A model generated the notes under the pieces. The model made no database searches, was not told the DNA's origin, and saw nothing but the letters and a program-made list of their open reading frames with translations. Positions 35,767 to 43,807 of a DNA stretch of 64,000 bases are shown here, one piece after another (position 1 is the stretch's first letter; each line of letters begins with the position of its first letter). This DNA is from an uncultured Collinsella sp. (lineage in GTDB: Bacteria; Actinomycetota; Coriobacteriia; Coriobacteriales; Coriobacteriaceae), in assembly GCA_958421275.1 (NCBI GenBank), contig CATZLI010000007.1:68724-132723 (forward strand). Reading direction: 5' to 3'. A program made the translations under genes and the position numbers.

Positions 35767-36768
35767 ATGGATATCAAAACACGCAACATAGCAACGCCCG
35801 CCGCGGACGCACCAGCAACGGCAGTGCCCACCCCCGTCGTGGGCCGCTTTGCCCCGTCGCCCTCGGGCCGCATGCACTTGGGCAACGTGTTCAGCTGCCT
35901 GTGCGCATGGCTTTCGGCCCGCAGCCAGGGCGGCAGCATCGTGCTGCGCATCGAGGACCTGGACGATCGCTGCAAGCGCCCGGAACTTGCCACTCAATTG
36001 ATTGACGACCTGGCCTGGCTGGGACTGGAGTGGGACGAAGGCCCCTACTACCAGCACGATCGCCTGGATCTGTACGAGGACGCCCTGCGCCAGCTGCAAG
36101 ACGCCGGCCTCACCTATCCCTGTTTTTGCACGCGTGCCGAACTCCACGCCGCGAGCGCGCCGCACGCCAGCGACGGCACGCCCATCTACCGCGGCGCCTG
36201 CAGAGGTCTTTCTGCTGATGAAATCACCCGCCGCAGTGCCCTGCGTGCTCCGGCCACGCGCCTGCGCGTGCCCACCGTCGACGACCTCGCCAGCGACGTG
36301 ATCGAATTCGTGGACCGCACGTACGGAGCCCAATGCGAAGCACTCGCCACCGAGTGCGGTGACTTTTTGGTGCGCCGCAGCGACGGCGTGTTTGCCTATC
36401 AGCTGGCCGTGGTGGTCGACGACGCTGCCATGGGCGTCACCGAGATCGTACGCGGATGCGACCTGCTTGGTTCCACGCCGCGCCAGATCTATCTGCAACA
36501 TCTGCTGGGACTGCCCACGCCGCACTACGCGCACATTCCGCTGCTCATGTCATCGGACGGCCGCCGCCTTTCCAAGCGCGATCGCGATCTGGACCTGGGC
36601 GAGCTCCGCACCCGCTTTGGCACACCCGAGGCACTGTTGGGATGGCTCGCCGGGCAAACAGGCATCGCGCCGGACACCACGCCGCGCTCTACCGAGCAGC
36701 TGGCCGAGCACTTTAGCTGGGATGTTATCCGTACGCATCGGGAAAACATCACTGTAACGGTCAAGTAG
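35767..36768 (+). CDS. gluQ: Glutamyl-Q tRNA(Asp) synthetase
   Basis: 333 aa. It is a paralogue of the GluRS catalytic core that attaches glutamate to queuosine at position 34 of tRNA(Asp). The HIGH-like motif is GRMHLGN near residues 34-40, the KMSKS-like motif is LSKRDRDLD, and the zinc knuckle is CFCTRAEL...GACRGL. The anticodon-binding domain of true GluRS is missing, as expected. A 20-residue Ala/Pro-rich N-terminal extension precedes the core. There is no ribosome site, and a -10 box sits just upstream, so it may be translated from a leaderless mRNA. Confidence 0.9.
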   Translation: MDIKTRNIATPAADAPATAVPTPVVGRFAPSPSGRMHLGNVFSCLCAWLSARSQGGSIVLRIEDLDDRCKRPELATQLIDDLAWLGLEWDEGPYYQHDRLDLYEDALRQLQDAGLTYPCFCTRAELHAASAPHASDGTPIYRGACRGLSADEITRRSALRAPATRLRVPTVDDLASDVIEFVDRTYGAQCEALATECGDFLVRRSDGVFAYQLAVVVDDAAMGVTEIVRGCDLLGSTPRQIYLQHLLGLPTPHYAHIPLLMSSDGRRLSKRDRDLDLGELRTRFGTPEALLGWLAGQTGIAPDTTPRSTEQLAEHFSWDVIRTHRENITVTVK

Positions 36769-36783
36769 CCAGCCACCCCGCCT

Positions 36784-37509
36784 CTACGCAACATCCCAGG
36801 GCTGGAGTTCGTCGCCCAGACGAACGATACAGTCGTAGAGCACGGTATGGCGCTCGGCCGGGTTGGCGTCGCGATGAAAATGGCCGTAGTACCAGCGCTT
36901 GAAGTCCAAGCGATCTTCCAGCTCATCGAAAAATGCCGTAAGCCGATCAATGGCGGGGCAATTCCAGCCGGGTGCCGGATAAAGCGTGGGCGAAAGCATG
37001 CGCGTAGAGCAGGTGTGGGTGATCACGTAGTCGACCTTCCAGCCCATGCTCTCGAGCTTTGCCCGCGCCTCCTCAAAGTTGCGCTCGTCCGGCAGCTCCT
37101 GCGGCCACCAGCTGGAATACGGAATGCGGTATTCCTTATCCACGCTCGTGGCGCCGCCCATGGTAAAGATCGTTGAGCCGTCGAGCTCAAAAACCTCGCC
37201 GCGCGTCAGGCGTCGGATGGGCGAGGTGTCCGACAGGCACTGCGTCAGACCGCCGTGCCACAGTTCCATGGGACGCTCCGCCCAGTGATCGAAACGTTCG
37301 TGGTTGCCGTCGACGAACAGCAACGTATAGGGGCGCGACTCCAGCCAAGCGATATCGGCGCATTCCTCGGCAGAGAAATCCCACGGAAAGCCAAAGTCGC
37401 CCGCGACAATCAGATAGTCGTCGCTCGTCAGGCTATCCCCAAGCTCCCAGTCGCGCAGCTTTTGCATGTCGACGCCGCCGTGAATATCGCCCGTCACATA
37501 GACTGTCAT
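36784..37509 (-). CDS. Metallophosphoesterase
   Basis: 241 aa from ATG 37509. A calcineurin-like phosphoesterase with the two-metal motifs VTGDIHG (residues 5-11), VAGDFGFPW, FVDGNHERF and YGHFHRD. The substrate cannot be told; relatives act on nucleotides or protein phosphates. It converges with gluQ and lies upstream of nothing else on its strand apart from the 79-aa membrane protein gene 85 bp before it. Confidence 0.85.
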   Translation of the reverse strand: MTVYVTGDIHGGVDMQKLRDWELGDSLTSDDYLIVAGDFGFPWDFSAEECADIAWLESRPYTLLFVDGNHERFDHWAERPMELWHGGLTQCLSDTSPIRRLTRGEVFELDGSTIFTMGGATSVDKEYRIPYSSWWPQELPDERNFEEARAKLESMGWKVDYVITHTCSTRMLSPTLYPAPGWNCPAIDRLTAFFDELEDRLDFKRWYYGHFHRDANPAERHTVLYDCIVRLGDELQPWDVA

Positions 37510-37594
37510 CGGATCACCACTTCCCTGTAAGTCGCTAGCCCACATTCTGCACGATCACTAAGCCAACCGTTCCAGCCCTTCCATCCCTTAGGGC

Positions 37595-37834
37595 TTACCC
37601 CTCGTTCTTCCATCCAAACGGGTCAAGCACCCAAATAACCAGATCGAGCACGCCGCCGGTCATCATGGCGCCGGCAAGGGCCATGCAAACGTGCAGAGAG
37701 GCGGCACTTCGGAGCACGTCGAACGGCCCCAGAACAGCCAGCAGCGCGACCGCCGCGCCGGCAAGGCACAACGCGAGACACGGCCCCGCGTCCTTGACGC
37801 ACTTCTTTGCGAGATGCTTTGCGTTGTCACTCAT
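37595..37834 (-). CDS. Small two-helix membrane protein, function unknown
   Basis: 79 aa from ATG 37834, with AAGGAG 10 nt upstream. A short basic N-terminus is followed by two hydrophobic stretches (CLALCLAGAAVALLAVL and MALAGAMMTGGVLDLVIWVL) and a short polar end. I do not recognise it. The frame is open much further upstream, but that sequence is unlike protein and lacks a ribosome site. The gap 37835-38187 (353 bp) holds the promoters of this gene and of the 38188 operon; nothing else is visible. Confidence 0.6.
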   Translation of the reverse strand: MSDNAKHLAKKCVKDAGPCLALCLAGAAVALLAVLGPFDVLRSAASLHVCMALAGAMMTGGVLDLVIWVLDPFGWKNEG

Positions 37835-38046
37835 CGGTATCGAACTCCTTAGAGGGTCATTGTTCAGACGCATGCCGCCGCGGCAGAGCAGGGCGGCATG
37901 GTAAGTGTCACATGCCGTGCGGACATCAATGGAGAAACCGCCTGCTCGACCAACCTTTGACGCCGTTTTGCACCGGCACCACATCCCCCGCTATCGAGGT
38001 CAAATACCTTTCCCACCGCCGCGCAAAAACTCATCCAACATTAATC

Positions 38047-38074
38047 TTGGCTCAAGAATCGCTTAATCTATAAC
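38047..38074 (+). promoter_or_regulatory. Promoter of the 38188-40834 operon
   Basis: TTGGCT (38047-38052) and TATAAC (38069-38074) with a 16-bp spacer lie about 115 bp upstream of the first gene. A long 5' leader results. Confidence 0.45.
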
Positions 38075-38187
38075 CTGCACTATAGAGTTCGACCAAGGGC
38101 GGGGCGGCGTCACGCAGGCCGCCGAACGCAACGCTCGCGCCCGGGCAGATCGCCCGGCGTCGCGCCCATCGAACGAAAGGACAGGTC

Positions 38188-38730
38188 ATGGACGACCTCG
38201 AAAAAGTTGAAACCATCCGCACCAAGTGCAACGTGAGCTACACCGATGCCAAGGCAGCGCTCGACGCCGCCGGCGGCAACGTCCTTGATGCCATCATTTG
38301 GCTCGAGTCGCAGGGCAAGACCCAGACCACATCGGCGCATGCCGCCACCGAGTCCGCGCCGGTCGATGAGCCCTCTGCCGAGATGGTCGCCGCACAGGCC
38401 GCCTACGAGAAGTCGAGCGAAAAGACCGACTTCTCCAAGAAGATGGACAGCGTGTGGGAGTACCTCAAAAAGCTCTTCCGTCTGAGCCTGGACACCAAGT
38501 TTATCGCCACGCGCCGCGATGCGATCATCCTCAACATCCCCATCCTGATCCCCATCGTCGCGCTGTTTGCCTGGGGCGCCACGATATGGCTGATGCTGCT
38601 TGGCCTGTTCTTTGGTATGCGCTACCGCATCGATAGCGACGGCGACGTGCCCGGCAGCATCAACAACCTGATGGATCACGCCGCCGACGCCGCGGACGGC
38701 ATTAAGCAAAATCTGAACGACGACAAGTAA
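38188..38730 (+). CDS. UBA-like/DUF4342 membrane protein
   Basis: 180 aa, with GAAAGGAC upstream. Residues 1-45 form a UBA/TS-N-like three-helix domain (VSYTDAKAALDAAGGNVLDAIIWLE) as in EF-Ts and nascent chain proteins. A low-complexity Ala/Glu linker follows, then a helical segment with a hydrophobic stretch (IILNIPILIPIVALFAWGATIWLMLLGLFFGM) that makes one or two membrane helices. DUF4342 proteins have this architecture but no proven role. It precedes a two-component system by 18 bp, so it could be its sensor partner or target. Confidence 0.8.
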   Translation: MDDLEKVETIRTKCNVSYTDAKAALDAAGGNVLDAIIWLESQGKTQTTSAHAATESAPVDEPSAEMVAAQAAYEKSSEKTDFSKKMDSVWEYLKKLFRLSLDTKFIATRRDAIILNIPILIPIVALFAWGATIWLMLLGLFFGMRYRIDSDGDVPGSINNLMDHAADAADGIKQNLNDDK

Positions 38731-38748
38731 TCGCAGACGGGGGCACGC

Positions 38749-39534
38749 ATGGCACGGATCCTGATCGTAGAGGACGAGGAGAAAATCGCCCGCTTTGTGA
38801 CGCTCGAACTGGAGCACGAGGGCTACCAGGTGGAGCACGCCGCCGACGGCCGTACCGCCGTGGACCTGGCACTGGAGCACGACTACGATCTGATCCTGCT
38901 CGATGTATTGCTGCCGCAGCTCAACGGTATGGAGGTGCTGCGGCGCGTCCGCAAGCACAAGGATGTGCCGGTGATTATGGTCACCGCGCGCGATGCCGTG
39001 ATGGACAAGGTGGCAGGGCTCGATGCCGGCGCCGACGATTACCTGACCAAGCCGTTTGCCATTGAGGAGCTGTTCGCACGAATCCGCGTGGCGTTGAAGC
39101 GCGCGGAGGCCGTGCGGGCGGCTTCGGGCGTTGGCGGCGCCGGCGCCAGGGCGGGTATAGCGGGCGGCGCGGTCGGGAGCGCCGCTGCGATACCCCCGGC
39201 TGACGACTCGGCCAAGACCTCTGCCGTGTCCTCCCCCGCCGCACTCACCGTGGGCTCGGTCGCGCTCGATCCCGACCGCCGCGAAGTCACGGTTGGCGGC
39301 TCGCCCATCGTGCTGACTGCCCGCGAGTTCGACGTCCTCGCCCTGCTTATGGCGCATGCCGAAACCGTGCTCACGCGCGAGCGCATCGCGCACGAGGCGC
39401 TGGGCTACGAATACGTGGGCGACACCAACAACGTCGACGTGCACATCGCGCACCTACGTGCCAAGATCGAGGACGCTGGCGGCGCCCGCATCATCCAGAC
39501 CGTGCGCGGGGTGGGCTATGTCTGCCGCGCGTAA
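38749..39534 (+). CDS. OmpR-family response regulator
   Basis: 261 aa, longer than the usual ~225. Receiver domain residues 1-120 with E8/D9, phosphorylated D52 and the lysine in YLTKPFAIEEL. The winged helix (about 165-261) has VLTAREFDVLALLMAH and ends IIQTVRGVGYVCRA. Between them is an unusually long Gly/Ala/Ser-rich linker of about 45 residues. It overlaps the histidine kinase gene by 17 bp. Confidence 0.92.
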   Translation: MARILIVEDEEKIARFVTLELEHEGYQVEHAADGRTAVDLALEHDYDLILLDVLLPQLNGMEVLRRVRKHKDVPVIMVTARDAVMDKVAGLDAGADDYLTKPFAIEELFARIRVALKRAEAVRAASGVGGAGARAGIAGGAVGSAAAIPPADDSAKTSAVSSPAALTVGSVALDPDRREVTVGGSPIVLTAREFDVLALLMAHAETVLTRERIAHEALGYEYVGDTNNVDVHIAHLRAKIEDAGGARIIQTVRGVGYVCRA

Positions 39535-40834
39535 CGCCGAGACCAAGCGCGTCACATCCATCGCCCGCGCCATCAACTGGAGCTATATGTGGCGCCGCCT
39601 GATGAGCTATGTCTGGCTCGATCTGCTGCTGATGGTGATTGCAGCGGCGATCCTCGTCTATGGATACAACCAGACGCTGCCCGACAGCGCGTTTACCGCA
39701 GGATGGATCCCCGGCGCTACCGTTCACGGCATGTCGCTGACGCCTGCGCGTGGCTGGGACCTGGCCACGCTCACCTATACCGTCGAGCTTGCGCGCACCA
39801 CCAAGACCTTCCCCCTCGCGCAGGACCTCGTCACGCTATGGCCTCTCTACCTTGTCGTTGTAGGTTGGCAGGTCATCAGCGTGCTCAACATGCTCGGCGG
39901 CGCCCGACGCGTACGCCGCACCATGGCACCGCTCAACGATCTGGCCCTGCGCGTGGACGAACTCGGCCGCATGCAACTCGCCGGCGGCAAAATGGAAACA
40001 CTGGAGCAGGCCATCGAGCGCGCAAGCGTCGACTCGCCGAGCGTCACCACCGGCGACGCCGACCTGGCAAGCATCGAGGTCGCACTCAACCGCCTGCTGC
40101 GCCAGATGCAAGAGGCCAAGCTGCAGCAGATGCGCTTTGTCAACGACGCGAGCCACGAGCTGCGCACGCCCATCGCGGTGATTCAGGGCTACGTGAACAT
40201 GCTCGACCGCTGGGGTAAGGACGACCCGGACGTGCTGGCGGAGTCCATCGCGTCCCTTAAAGCCGAAAGCGAGCACATGCAAGAGCTTGTGGAGCAGCTG
40301 CTGTTTTTGGCGCGCGGCGATGCCGGGCGCACGGTCCTGCGGCGCGCGCATACCAACTTGGCTGCACTGGTCAGCGAGGTATGCGAAGAATCGCAGATGA
40401 TCGATACCGAGCACACGTATCGGCTGGCTTCTGACGCTGCGCTTGCCAGCGACCCGCGCTGCGACGCGCCCGTCGACGTGGCGCTCGTGAAGCAGGCTCT
40501 GCGCGTGATCGTGCAAAACGCCGCCAAGTACTCGGATGCGGGAACGACCGTCACATTTGGCATAACGCCGGATGCGGGCGCGGGCACGATCGACATAAGT
40601 GTTGAGGACGAGGGCATCGGCATGAACCAGGAATCCGCAGCTCACGCGTTCGAGCGGTTCTACCGTGCCGACAACGCGCGCGATGCCGGCGCACAGGGTT
40701 CGGGTCTGGGGCTTGCGATCGCCAAGTGGATCGTCGACAGCCACGGCGGCGTCATCGGTGTGACCTCGGTCGAAGGGGTCGGCAGCCGCTTTACGATTCG
40801 CCTGCCGCGGCAGGAAGCCCCTCGGCATAAATAA
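39518..40834 (+). CDS. Sensor histidine kinase
   Basis: 438 aa from ATG 39518, inside the end of the response regulator gene. Two membrane helices (about 29-49 and 106-125) enclose a ~55-residue external loop. A HAMP-like region follows, then the histidine box FVNDASHELRTPIAV with H213, the N box (VIVQNAAKYSD), DEGIGM (G1) and GSGLGLAIAKWI (G2). It is a classical HK of the HPK1a type and the partner of the regulator. The stimulus is unknown. Confidence 0.92.
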   Translation: MSAARNAETKRVTSIARAINWSYMWRRLMSYVWLDLLLMVIAAAILVYGYNQTLPDSAFTAGWIPGATVHGMSLTPARGWDLATLTYTVELARTTKTFPLAQDLVTLWPLYLVVVGWQVISVLNMLGGARRVRRTMAPLNDLALRVDELGRMQLAGGKMETLEQAIERASVDSPSVTTGDADLASIEVALNRLLRQMQEAKLQQMRFVNDASHELRTPIAVIQGYVNMLDRWGKDDPDVLAESIASLKAESEHMQELVEQLLFLARGDAGRTVLRRAHTNLAALVSEVCEESQMIDTEHTYRLASDAALASDPRCDAPVDVALVKQALRVIVQNAAKYSDAGTTVTFGITPDAGAGTIDISVEDEGIGMNQESAAHAFERFYRADNARDAGAQGSGLGLAIAKWIVDSHGGVIGVTSVEGVGSRFTIRLPRQEAPRHK

Positions 40835-40866
40835 AGGGATAGGGCCACGCGGCCCTATCCCTTTTT
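40831..40866. terminator. Bidirectional intrinsic terminator
   Basis: A perfect 14-bp stem AAAGGGATAGGGCC (40833-40846) with 40851-40864, a 4-nt loop and a T-run. It overlaps the end of the histidine kinase stop codon and also serves the VOC gene. Confidence 0.92.
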
Positions 40867-40888
40867 GCCAGCTATGGCAGCTTGTGCG

Positions 40889-41263
40889 CTACTCGCGGCA
40901 CAGGTGCACGGCGAAACCGGCGAACTCGCGCTTAAAGTACACGAGCTTGGTGCCGCCGTCGGGCAGCAGTACGCGCGACTCCTCGTTGACCTCGAGTCCG
41001 CGCTCGGCAAACCACCTCTCGGCCGCATCGATGTCGTTGACGGCAAAGCCAATGTGGCCCTTGGTGCCACGACCGTTCTGCTTCATGACCTCGACCAGCG
41101 AATCGTTAAAGTACGAAACCGGGGTCTCGATAACGGGCAGGCCCATCATCGTCGAGAACAGCTCCGCAATCTCCAAGGCGTCTGCCGGGTCGGCGGCGTT
41201 AATGCCCACATGGGCAACGCGCATACCAAAGAGCTCTACCGGATTGGCGTTCTGCTCACTCAT
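40889..41263 (-). CDS. VOC family (glyoxalase/dioxygenase fold) protein
   Basis: 124 aa. A single VOC module with the expected beta-alpha-beta-beta-beta units (VAHVGINAADPADALE, then IGFAVNDIDAAERWFAERG and KLVYFKREFAGFAVHL). Possible metal ligands are His in AHVGI and HIGF and Glu/His near the end. The substrate is unknown; relatives act as epimerases, lyases or resistance proteins. It starts 11 nt after the PTS IIB stop, so the two genes form a pair, which suggests a role in sugar metabolism. The ribosome site is weak. Confidence 0.8.
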   Translation of the reverse strand: MSEQNANPVELFGMRVAHVGINAADPADALEIAELFSTMMGLPVIETPVSYFNDSLVEVMKQNGRGTKGHIGFAVNDIDAAERWFAERGLEVNEESRVLLPDGGTKLVYFKREFAGFAVHLCRE

Positions 41264-41274
41264 GAAGTCAGCGC

Positions 41275-41562
41275 CTACTGTGCCATGACGTCGAGAACGG
41301 CCTTCTCGGCAGCGACGCGGTTCATGCCGGTCATGAAGGGCACGCCGCTCACGTACGGGCAGGTGAGGCCCTCGGGGGCAACGGTGGTGGCGATCAGCAG
41401 GTCGGCGCCCTCGTCGCAAACGTCCTTGGCCTCGGAGATGGCGCACTGCACGATCTCGTACTTGTCGGCGTAACCGTTGGCGTCGAGCAGGGTAGCGACC
41501 TTCTGGGCAACGAGCGTGGAAGTAGCAGCGCCAGCACCGCAAGCCAAAACGATCTTCTTCAT
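41275..41562 (-). CDS. PTS IIB component, galactitol/SgaB-like, without its IIC
   Basis: 95 aa with AAGGGAG before the ATG. The phosphorylation P-loop is ACGAGAATSTLVAQK with C8. The rest (VQCAISEA, DLLIATTVAP) follows the galactitol/ascorbate-type IIB fold. No IIA or IIC gene is adjacent; only the VOC gene follows. It must work with a permease encoded elsewhere, or has a regulatory role. Confidence 0.88.
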   Translation of the reverse strand: MKKIVLACGAGAATSTLVAQKVATLLDANGYADKYEIVQCAISEAKDVCDEGADLLIATTVAPEGLTCPYVSGVPFMTGMNRVAAEKAVLDVMAQ

Positions 41563-41664
41563 AGGTAATGTCTCCCTTCGTGGTTTACTTTAGGTAAGTG
41601 TACCGCAGCGAGCGATGGCACTCAGCCTCGATGAGCTTTTATGCCAGTTTGCTTGCGCGCTGCG

Positions 41665-41670
41665 TATAAT
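41665..41670 (+). promoter_or_regulatory. Probable -10 box of the 207-aa gene
   Basis: A perfect TATAAT 56 bp upstream of the ATG at 41726. The -35 region is not clear. Confidence 0.4.
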
Positions 41671-41725
41671 ACATCTAGTACGTGTTGTCATACCGCTCGC
41701 TTTATGAGCGACTAAGGACCCCAAT

Positions 41726-42349
41726 ATGCCCGATTCCCGCACCCTCTGGACCGCCGTCGTCATCATCTGTATCGCCGTGTCGGTGTTCTTTAGCGTCAAA
41801 AAACGCACCACGTTTAAGCGCCTGCAGCAGCTTATGGCTGCCAAGCAGTGGGACGAGTTCGATCGCTTGCTCGATGGCAAACTCACCAGCATGCTGTACC
41901 CGCGCTATAACCGCGACTACCTGCGCCTGAACTCCTATCTGCTGCGCGAGGACCACAAGCGCGCCGACGAGATGTTCGATTTGCTGCTGGGACTCAATCT
42001 GCCCAAGATGCAGCGCGTCGACCTGGTGATTAAGGCCTTTAACTACTACGTTGGCCAGGAGGACCGCAAAAAATCCAAGGAGCTCCTGCACGAGATCAAG
42101 GGCTTTGAGGGCGGTCAGGCCGAGGCAGTCGCACACGAATGCCAGCTGATGTACGACACGATGATCTTGAAGCGCCACAACGACATTCCCGAGCTGGAGC
42201 GCATGCTCAAGGAGGCCGGTGACGACAAGGTCAAGAGCTGCCGCCTGGAATACCTGCTGGCCCTGCAGTACAAGAACAAGGGCGACGAGGCCAAGTTTGC
42301 CGAGTACTTGGAAAAGTCGGGCCGGCACTCGATGGCCGTCAACGCGTAA
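41726..42349 (+). CDS. Membrane-anchored helical-repeat (TPR-like) protein
   Basis: 207 aa, with AAGGAC upstream. One N-terminal membrane helix (about 7-22, TAVVIICIAVSVFFSV) anchors a cytoplasmic domain that reads as repeated helix pairs, for example KRLQQLMAAKQWDEFDRLLDG and EDHKRADEMFDLLLGLN. This resembles a TPR or SEL1-type solenoid, a protein-binding fold. The binding partner is unknown. It lies 31 bp upstream of tRNA-Leu. Confidence 0.75.
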   Translation: MPDSRTLWTAVVIICIAVSVFFSVKKRTTFKRLQQLMAAKQWDEFDRLLDGKLTSMLYPRYNRDYLRLNSYLLREDHKRADEMFDLLLGLNLPKMQRVDLVIKAFNYYVGQEDRKKSKELLHEIKGFEGGQAEAVAHECQLMYDTMILKRHNDIPELERMLKEAGDDKVKSCRLEYLLALQYKNKGDEAKFAEYLEKSGRHSMAVNA

Positions 42350-42380
42350 CGGACGGCTTGTGCTAGACTTCTAGTCTCAC

Positions 42381-42465
42381 GGGGGCGTGGCGGAATTGGC
42401 ATACGCAGGAGACTTAAAATCTCTCGCCGCAAGGATTGTGGGTTCGAGTCCCACCGCCCCTACCA
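42381..42465 (+). tRNA. tRNA-Leu (anticodon UAA)
   Basis: The acceptor stem GGGGGCG pairs with CGCCCCT (first pair G-U). The anticodon arm GGAGA-CTTAAAA-TCTCT shows anticodon TAA. There is a long variable arm as in class II tRNAs, and the T arm GTGGGTTCGAGTCCCAC, followed by encoded ACCA. It reads UUA codons, rare in such a GC-rich genome. Confidence 0.97.
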
Positions 42466-42475
42466 CGTATTGTTT

Positions 42476-42515
42476 ACGAGCCCGTGTCCCCCAGGGATGC
42501 GGGCTCGTTTCTTTT
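42476..42515 (+). terminator. Intrinsic terminator after tRNA-Leu
   Basis: A 9-bp stem ACGAGCCCG (42476-42484) with CGGGCTCGT (42500-42508), followed by TTCTTTT. Confidence 0.85.
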
Positions 42516-42520
42516 GGATG

Positions 42521-42656
42521 CCGGTGGGACTCGAACCCGCGAGGGGGCGAGCGTCAAGCGGACGCGCAGCGTCCGCAGCGAGCCGGCGAGGGCGCCGGCA
42601 GGCGGCCGAAGCCGGTGCGAATTTGCGCAGCAAATACGCGGACGTCCCACCGCCCC
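42521..42656. repeat. tRNA-Leu-derived multi-hairpin element
   Basis: It opens with GGTGGGACTCGAACCC, the reverse complement of the T arm of the adjacent tRNA-Leu, and closes with GTCCCACCGCCCC, a direct copy of the end of that tRNA. The ends can pair (GGTGGGAC with GTCCCACC). Between them are three tight hairpins: 42558-42565/42569-42576, 42582-42588/42593-42599 and 42621-42626/42630-42635; the first and third both have a GCA triloop. The 320-bp gap 42466-42785 holds this element, the tRNA terminator and one palindromic repeat. Confidence 0.7.
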
Positions 42657-42714
42657 GCGCTTCAGAAAGTTAACTAATTTAGGACTGGCTAAAAAGACTG
42701 CTTCGGTCCCTTAG

Positions 42715-42783
42715 AAGTTGCGGTGGAATAGATCCTGTTTATACCGTTTACCAGCTTATTTAGGAACTATTTCACCGCAACTT
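42715..42783. repeat. Palindromic repeat, GTTGCGGTGGAATA family, copy 1
   Basis: AAGTTGCGGTGGAATAG (42715-42731) pairs with 42767-42783 with one mismatch. The loop has lost the clear GGGAC motif (ATCCTGTTT). It ends 3 bp before the stop codon of the Ppx/GppA gene. Confidence 0.85.
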
Positions 42784-42785
42784 AT

Positions 42786-43787
42786 TTAGAGGGTGCTGAG
42801 CTCTTGGGTCCAGGAGATGGTGGGGGTCGCACCGTCGAGAGCCTCGTTGATGGTGGCGGCCATGCCGGCGAGTAAGCTGTTCTCGCTTACAGTGAGCGTC
42901 TTGTAGCCGCCAGCGCGCATGAGCTCGCGGATCACCACGGCGCCAGCCAAGATCACGCCCGCGCGTTTGGGCTGCACGCCTGGCAACGCGGCAATGCCTG
43001 CGACATCCAGCGCAGACATGCGCTCAATAGCGGCCGAAACCTGATCCAGCGAAAGCTCGCGCAGGTGCACAAAGCTCGAATCGTACGGTTCCAGCTCATG
43101 AACGAGCGCCACGAGTGTGGTGACGGTGCCACCCACTGCGACCAAGCGTTCGGCGCGCTCAAAATTGCTCGGCAGGCCCTCAAAATAGGCAGCGAACTGC
43201 TCGCCCGCCCACGCGGCAGCGGCAGTAAGCTCGCCGCGTGCGGGCGGCAGTGCCGAGAAAAATCGCTCCGTCACACGGCGACAACCGATGTCCAGCGAAC
43301 GCGTGCCCTCCAGCGCAAAGACCCCACGCTCCGGCGCATAGACGCCCGTCGCGAGCTCCGTGGATCCGCCGCCCGAATCGGCAACAATGATGCGCTCGCC
43401 GGCAAAGTCGTGCGCCACGCCAAAAAACGTCAGGCGCGCCTCGACCTCGCCCGGAATCACCTGCGGTTCGAGCCCCAGCTCACGCAGACCGTCCAGCAGC
43501 AGTGCGGCATTGGATGCATCGCGCGCGGCGCTCGTGCATGTGGTGCAAATGCACGCGGCCCCAAAGGCACGCGCCTCGTCCACAAACATGCGACACGCAG
43601 CGAGCACACGCTCGACAGCCGCCTCGCAAAAGCGACCCGTCGCGTCCACACCCTCGCCCAGGTCGGTAATCTCGGTATGCTTGGACGATCCCACGATCGC
43701 CCCGCCCTCGACCTGGGCCAACACCAGTCGCGACGACACCGTTCCCAGATCGATCGCCGCCACCTTATATCGTTTGCAATCTGCCAT
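42786..43787 (-). CDS. Ppx/GppA family phosphatase
   Basis: 333 aa. It belongs to the exopolyphosphatase/guanosine pentaphosphate phosphohydrolase family of the ASKHA fold. Phosphate-binding segments are AAIDLGTVSSRLVL (residues 10-23), VADSGGGSTEL and VAVGGTVTTLVAL. It is the short form, without the C-terminal HD-like domain of E. coli Ppx. It may hydrolyse polyphosphate or pppGpp, and the sequence alone does not decide. It starts 20 nt after the DivIC-like gene and should be co-transcribed with it. Confidence 0.9.
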   Translation of the reverse strand: MADCKRYKVAAIDLGTVSSRLVLAQVEGGAIVGSSKHTEITDLGEGVDATGRFCEAAVERVLAACRMFVDEARAFGAACICTTCTSAARDASNAALLLDGLRELGLEPQVIPGEVEARLTFFGVAHDFAGERIIVADSGGGSTELATGVYAPERGVFALEGTRSLDIGCRRVTERFFSALPPARGELTAAAAWAGEQFAAYFEGLPSNFERAERLVAVGGTVTTLVALVHELEPYDSSFVHLRELSLDQVSAAIERMSALDVAGIAALPGVQPKRAGVILAGAVVIRELMRAGGYKTLTVSENSLLAGMAATINEALDGATPTISWTQELSTL

Positions 43788-43807
43788 TGCGGGTTCCCCT
43801 CCGGGCG

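Noticed and set aside
42387..42714. Small plus-strand frames containing GLEPARG-like peptides after tRNA-Leu
   Set aside because: They read through the tRNA T-arm copy and the multi-hairpin element; such peptides are a known false product of tRNA-like DNA.
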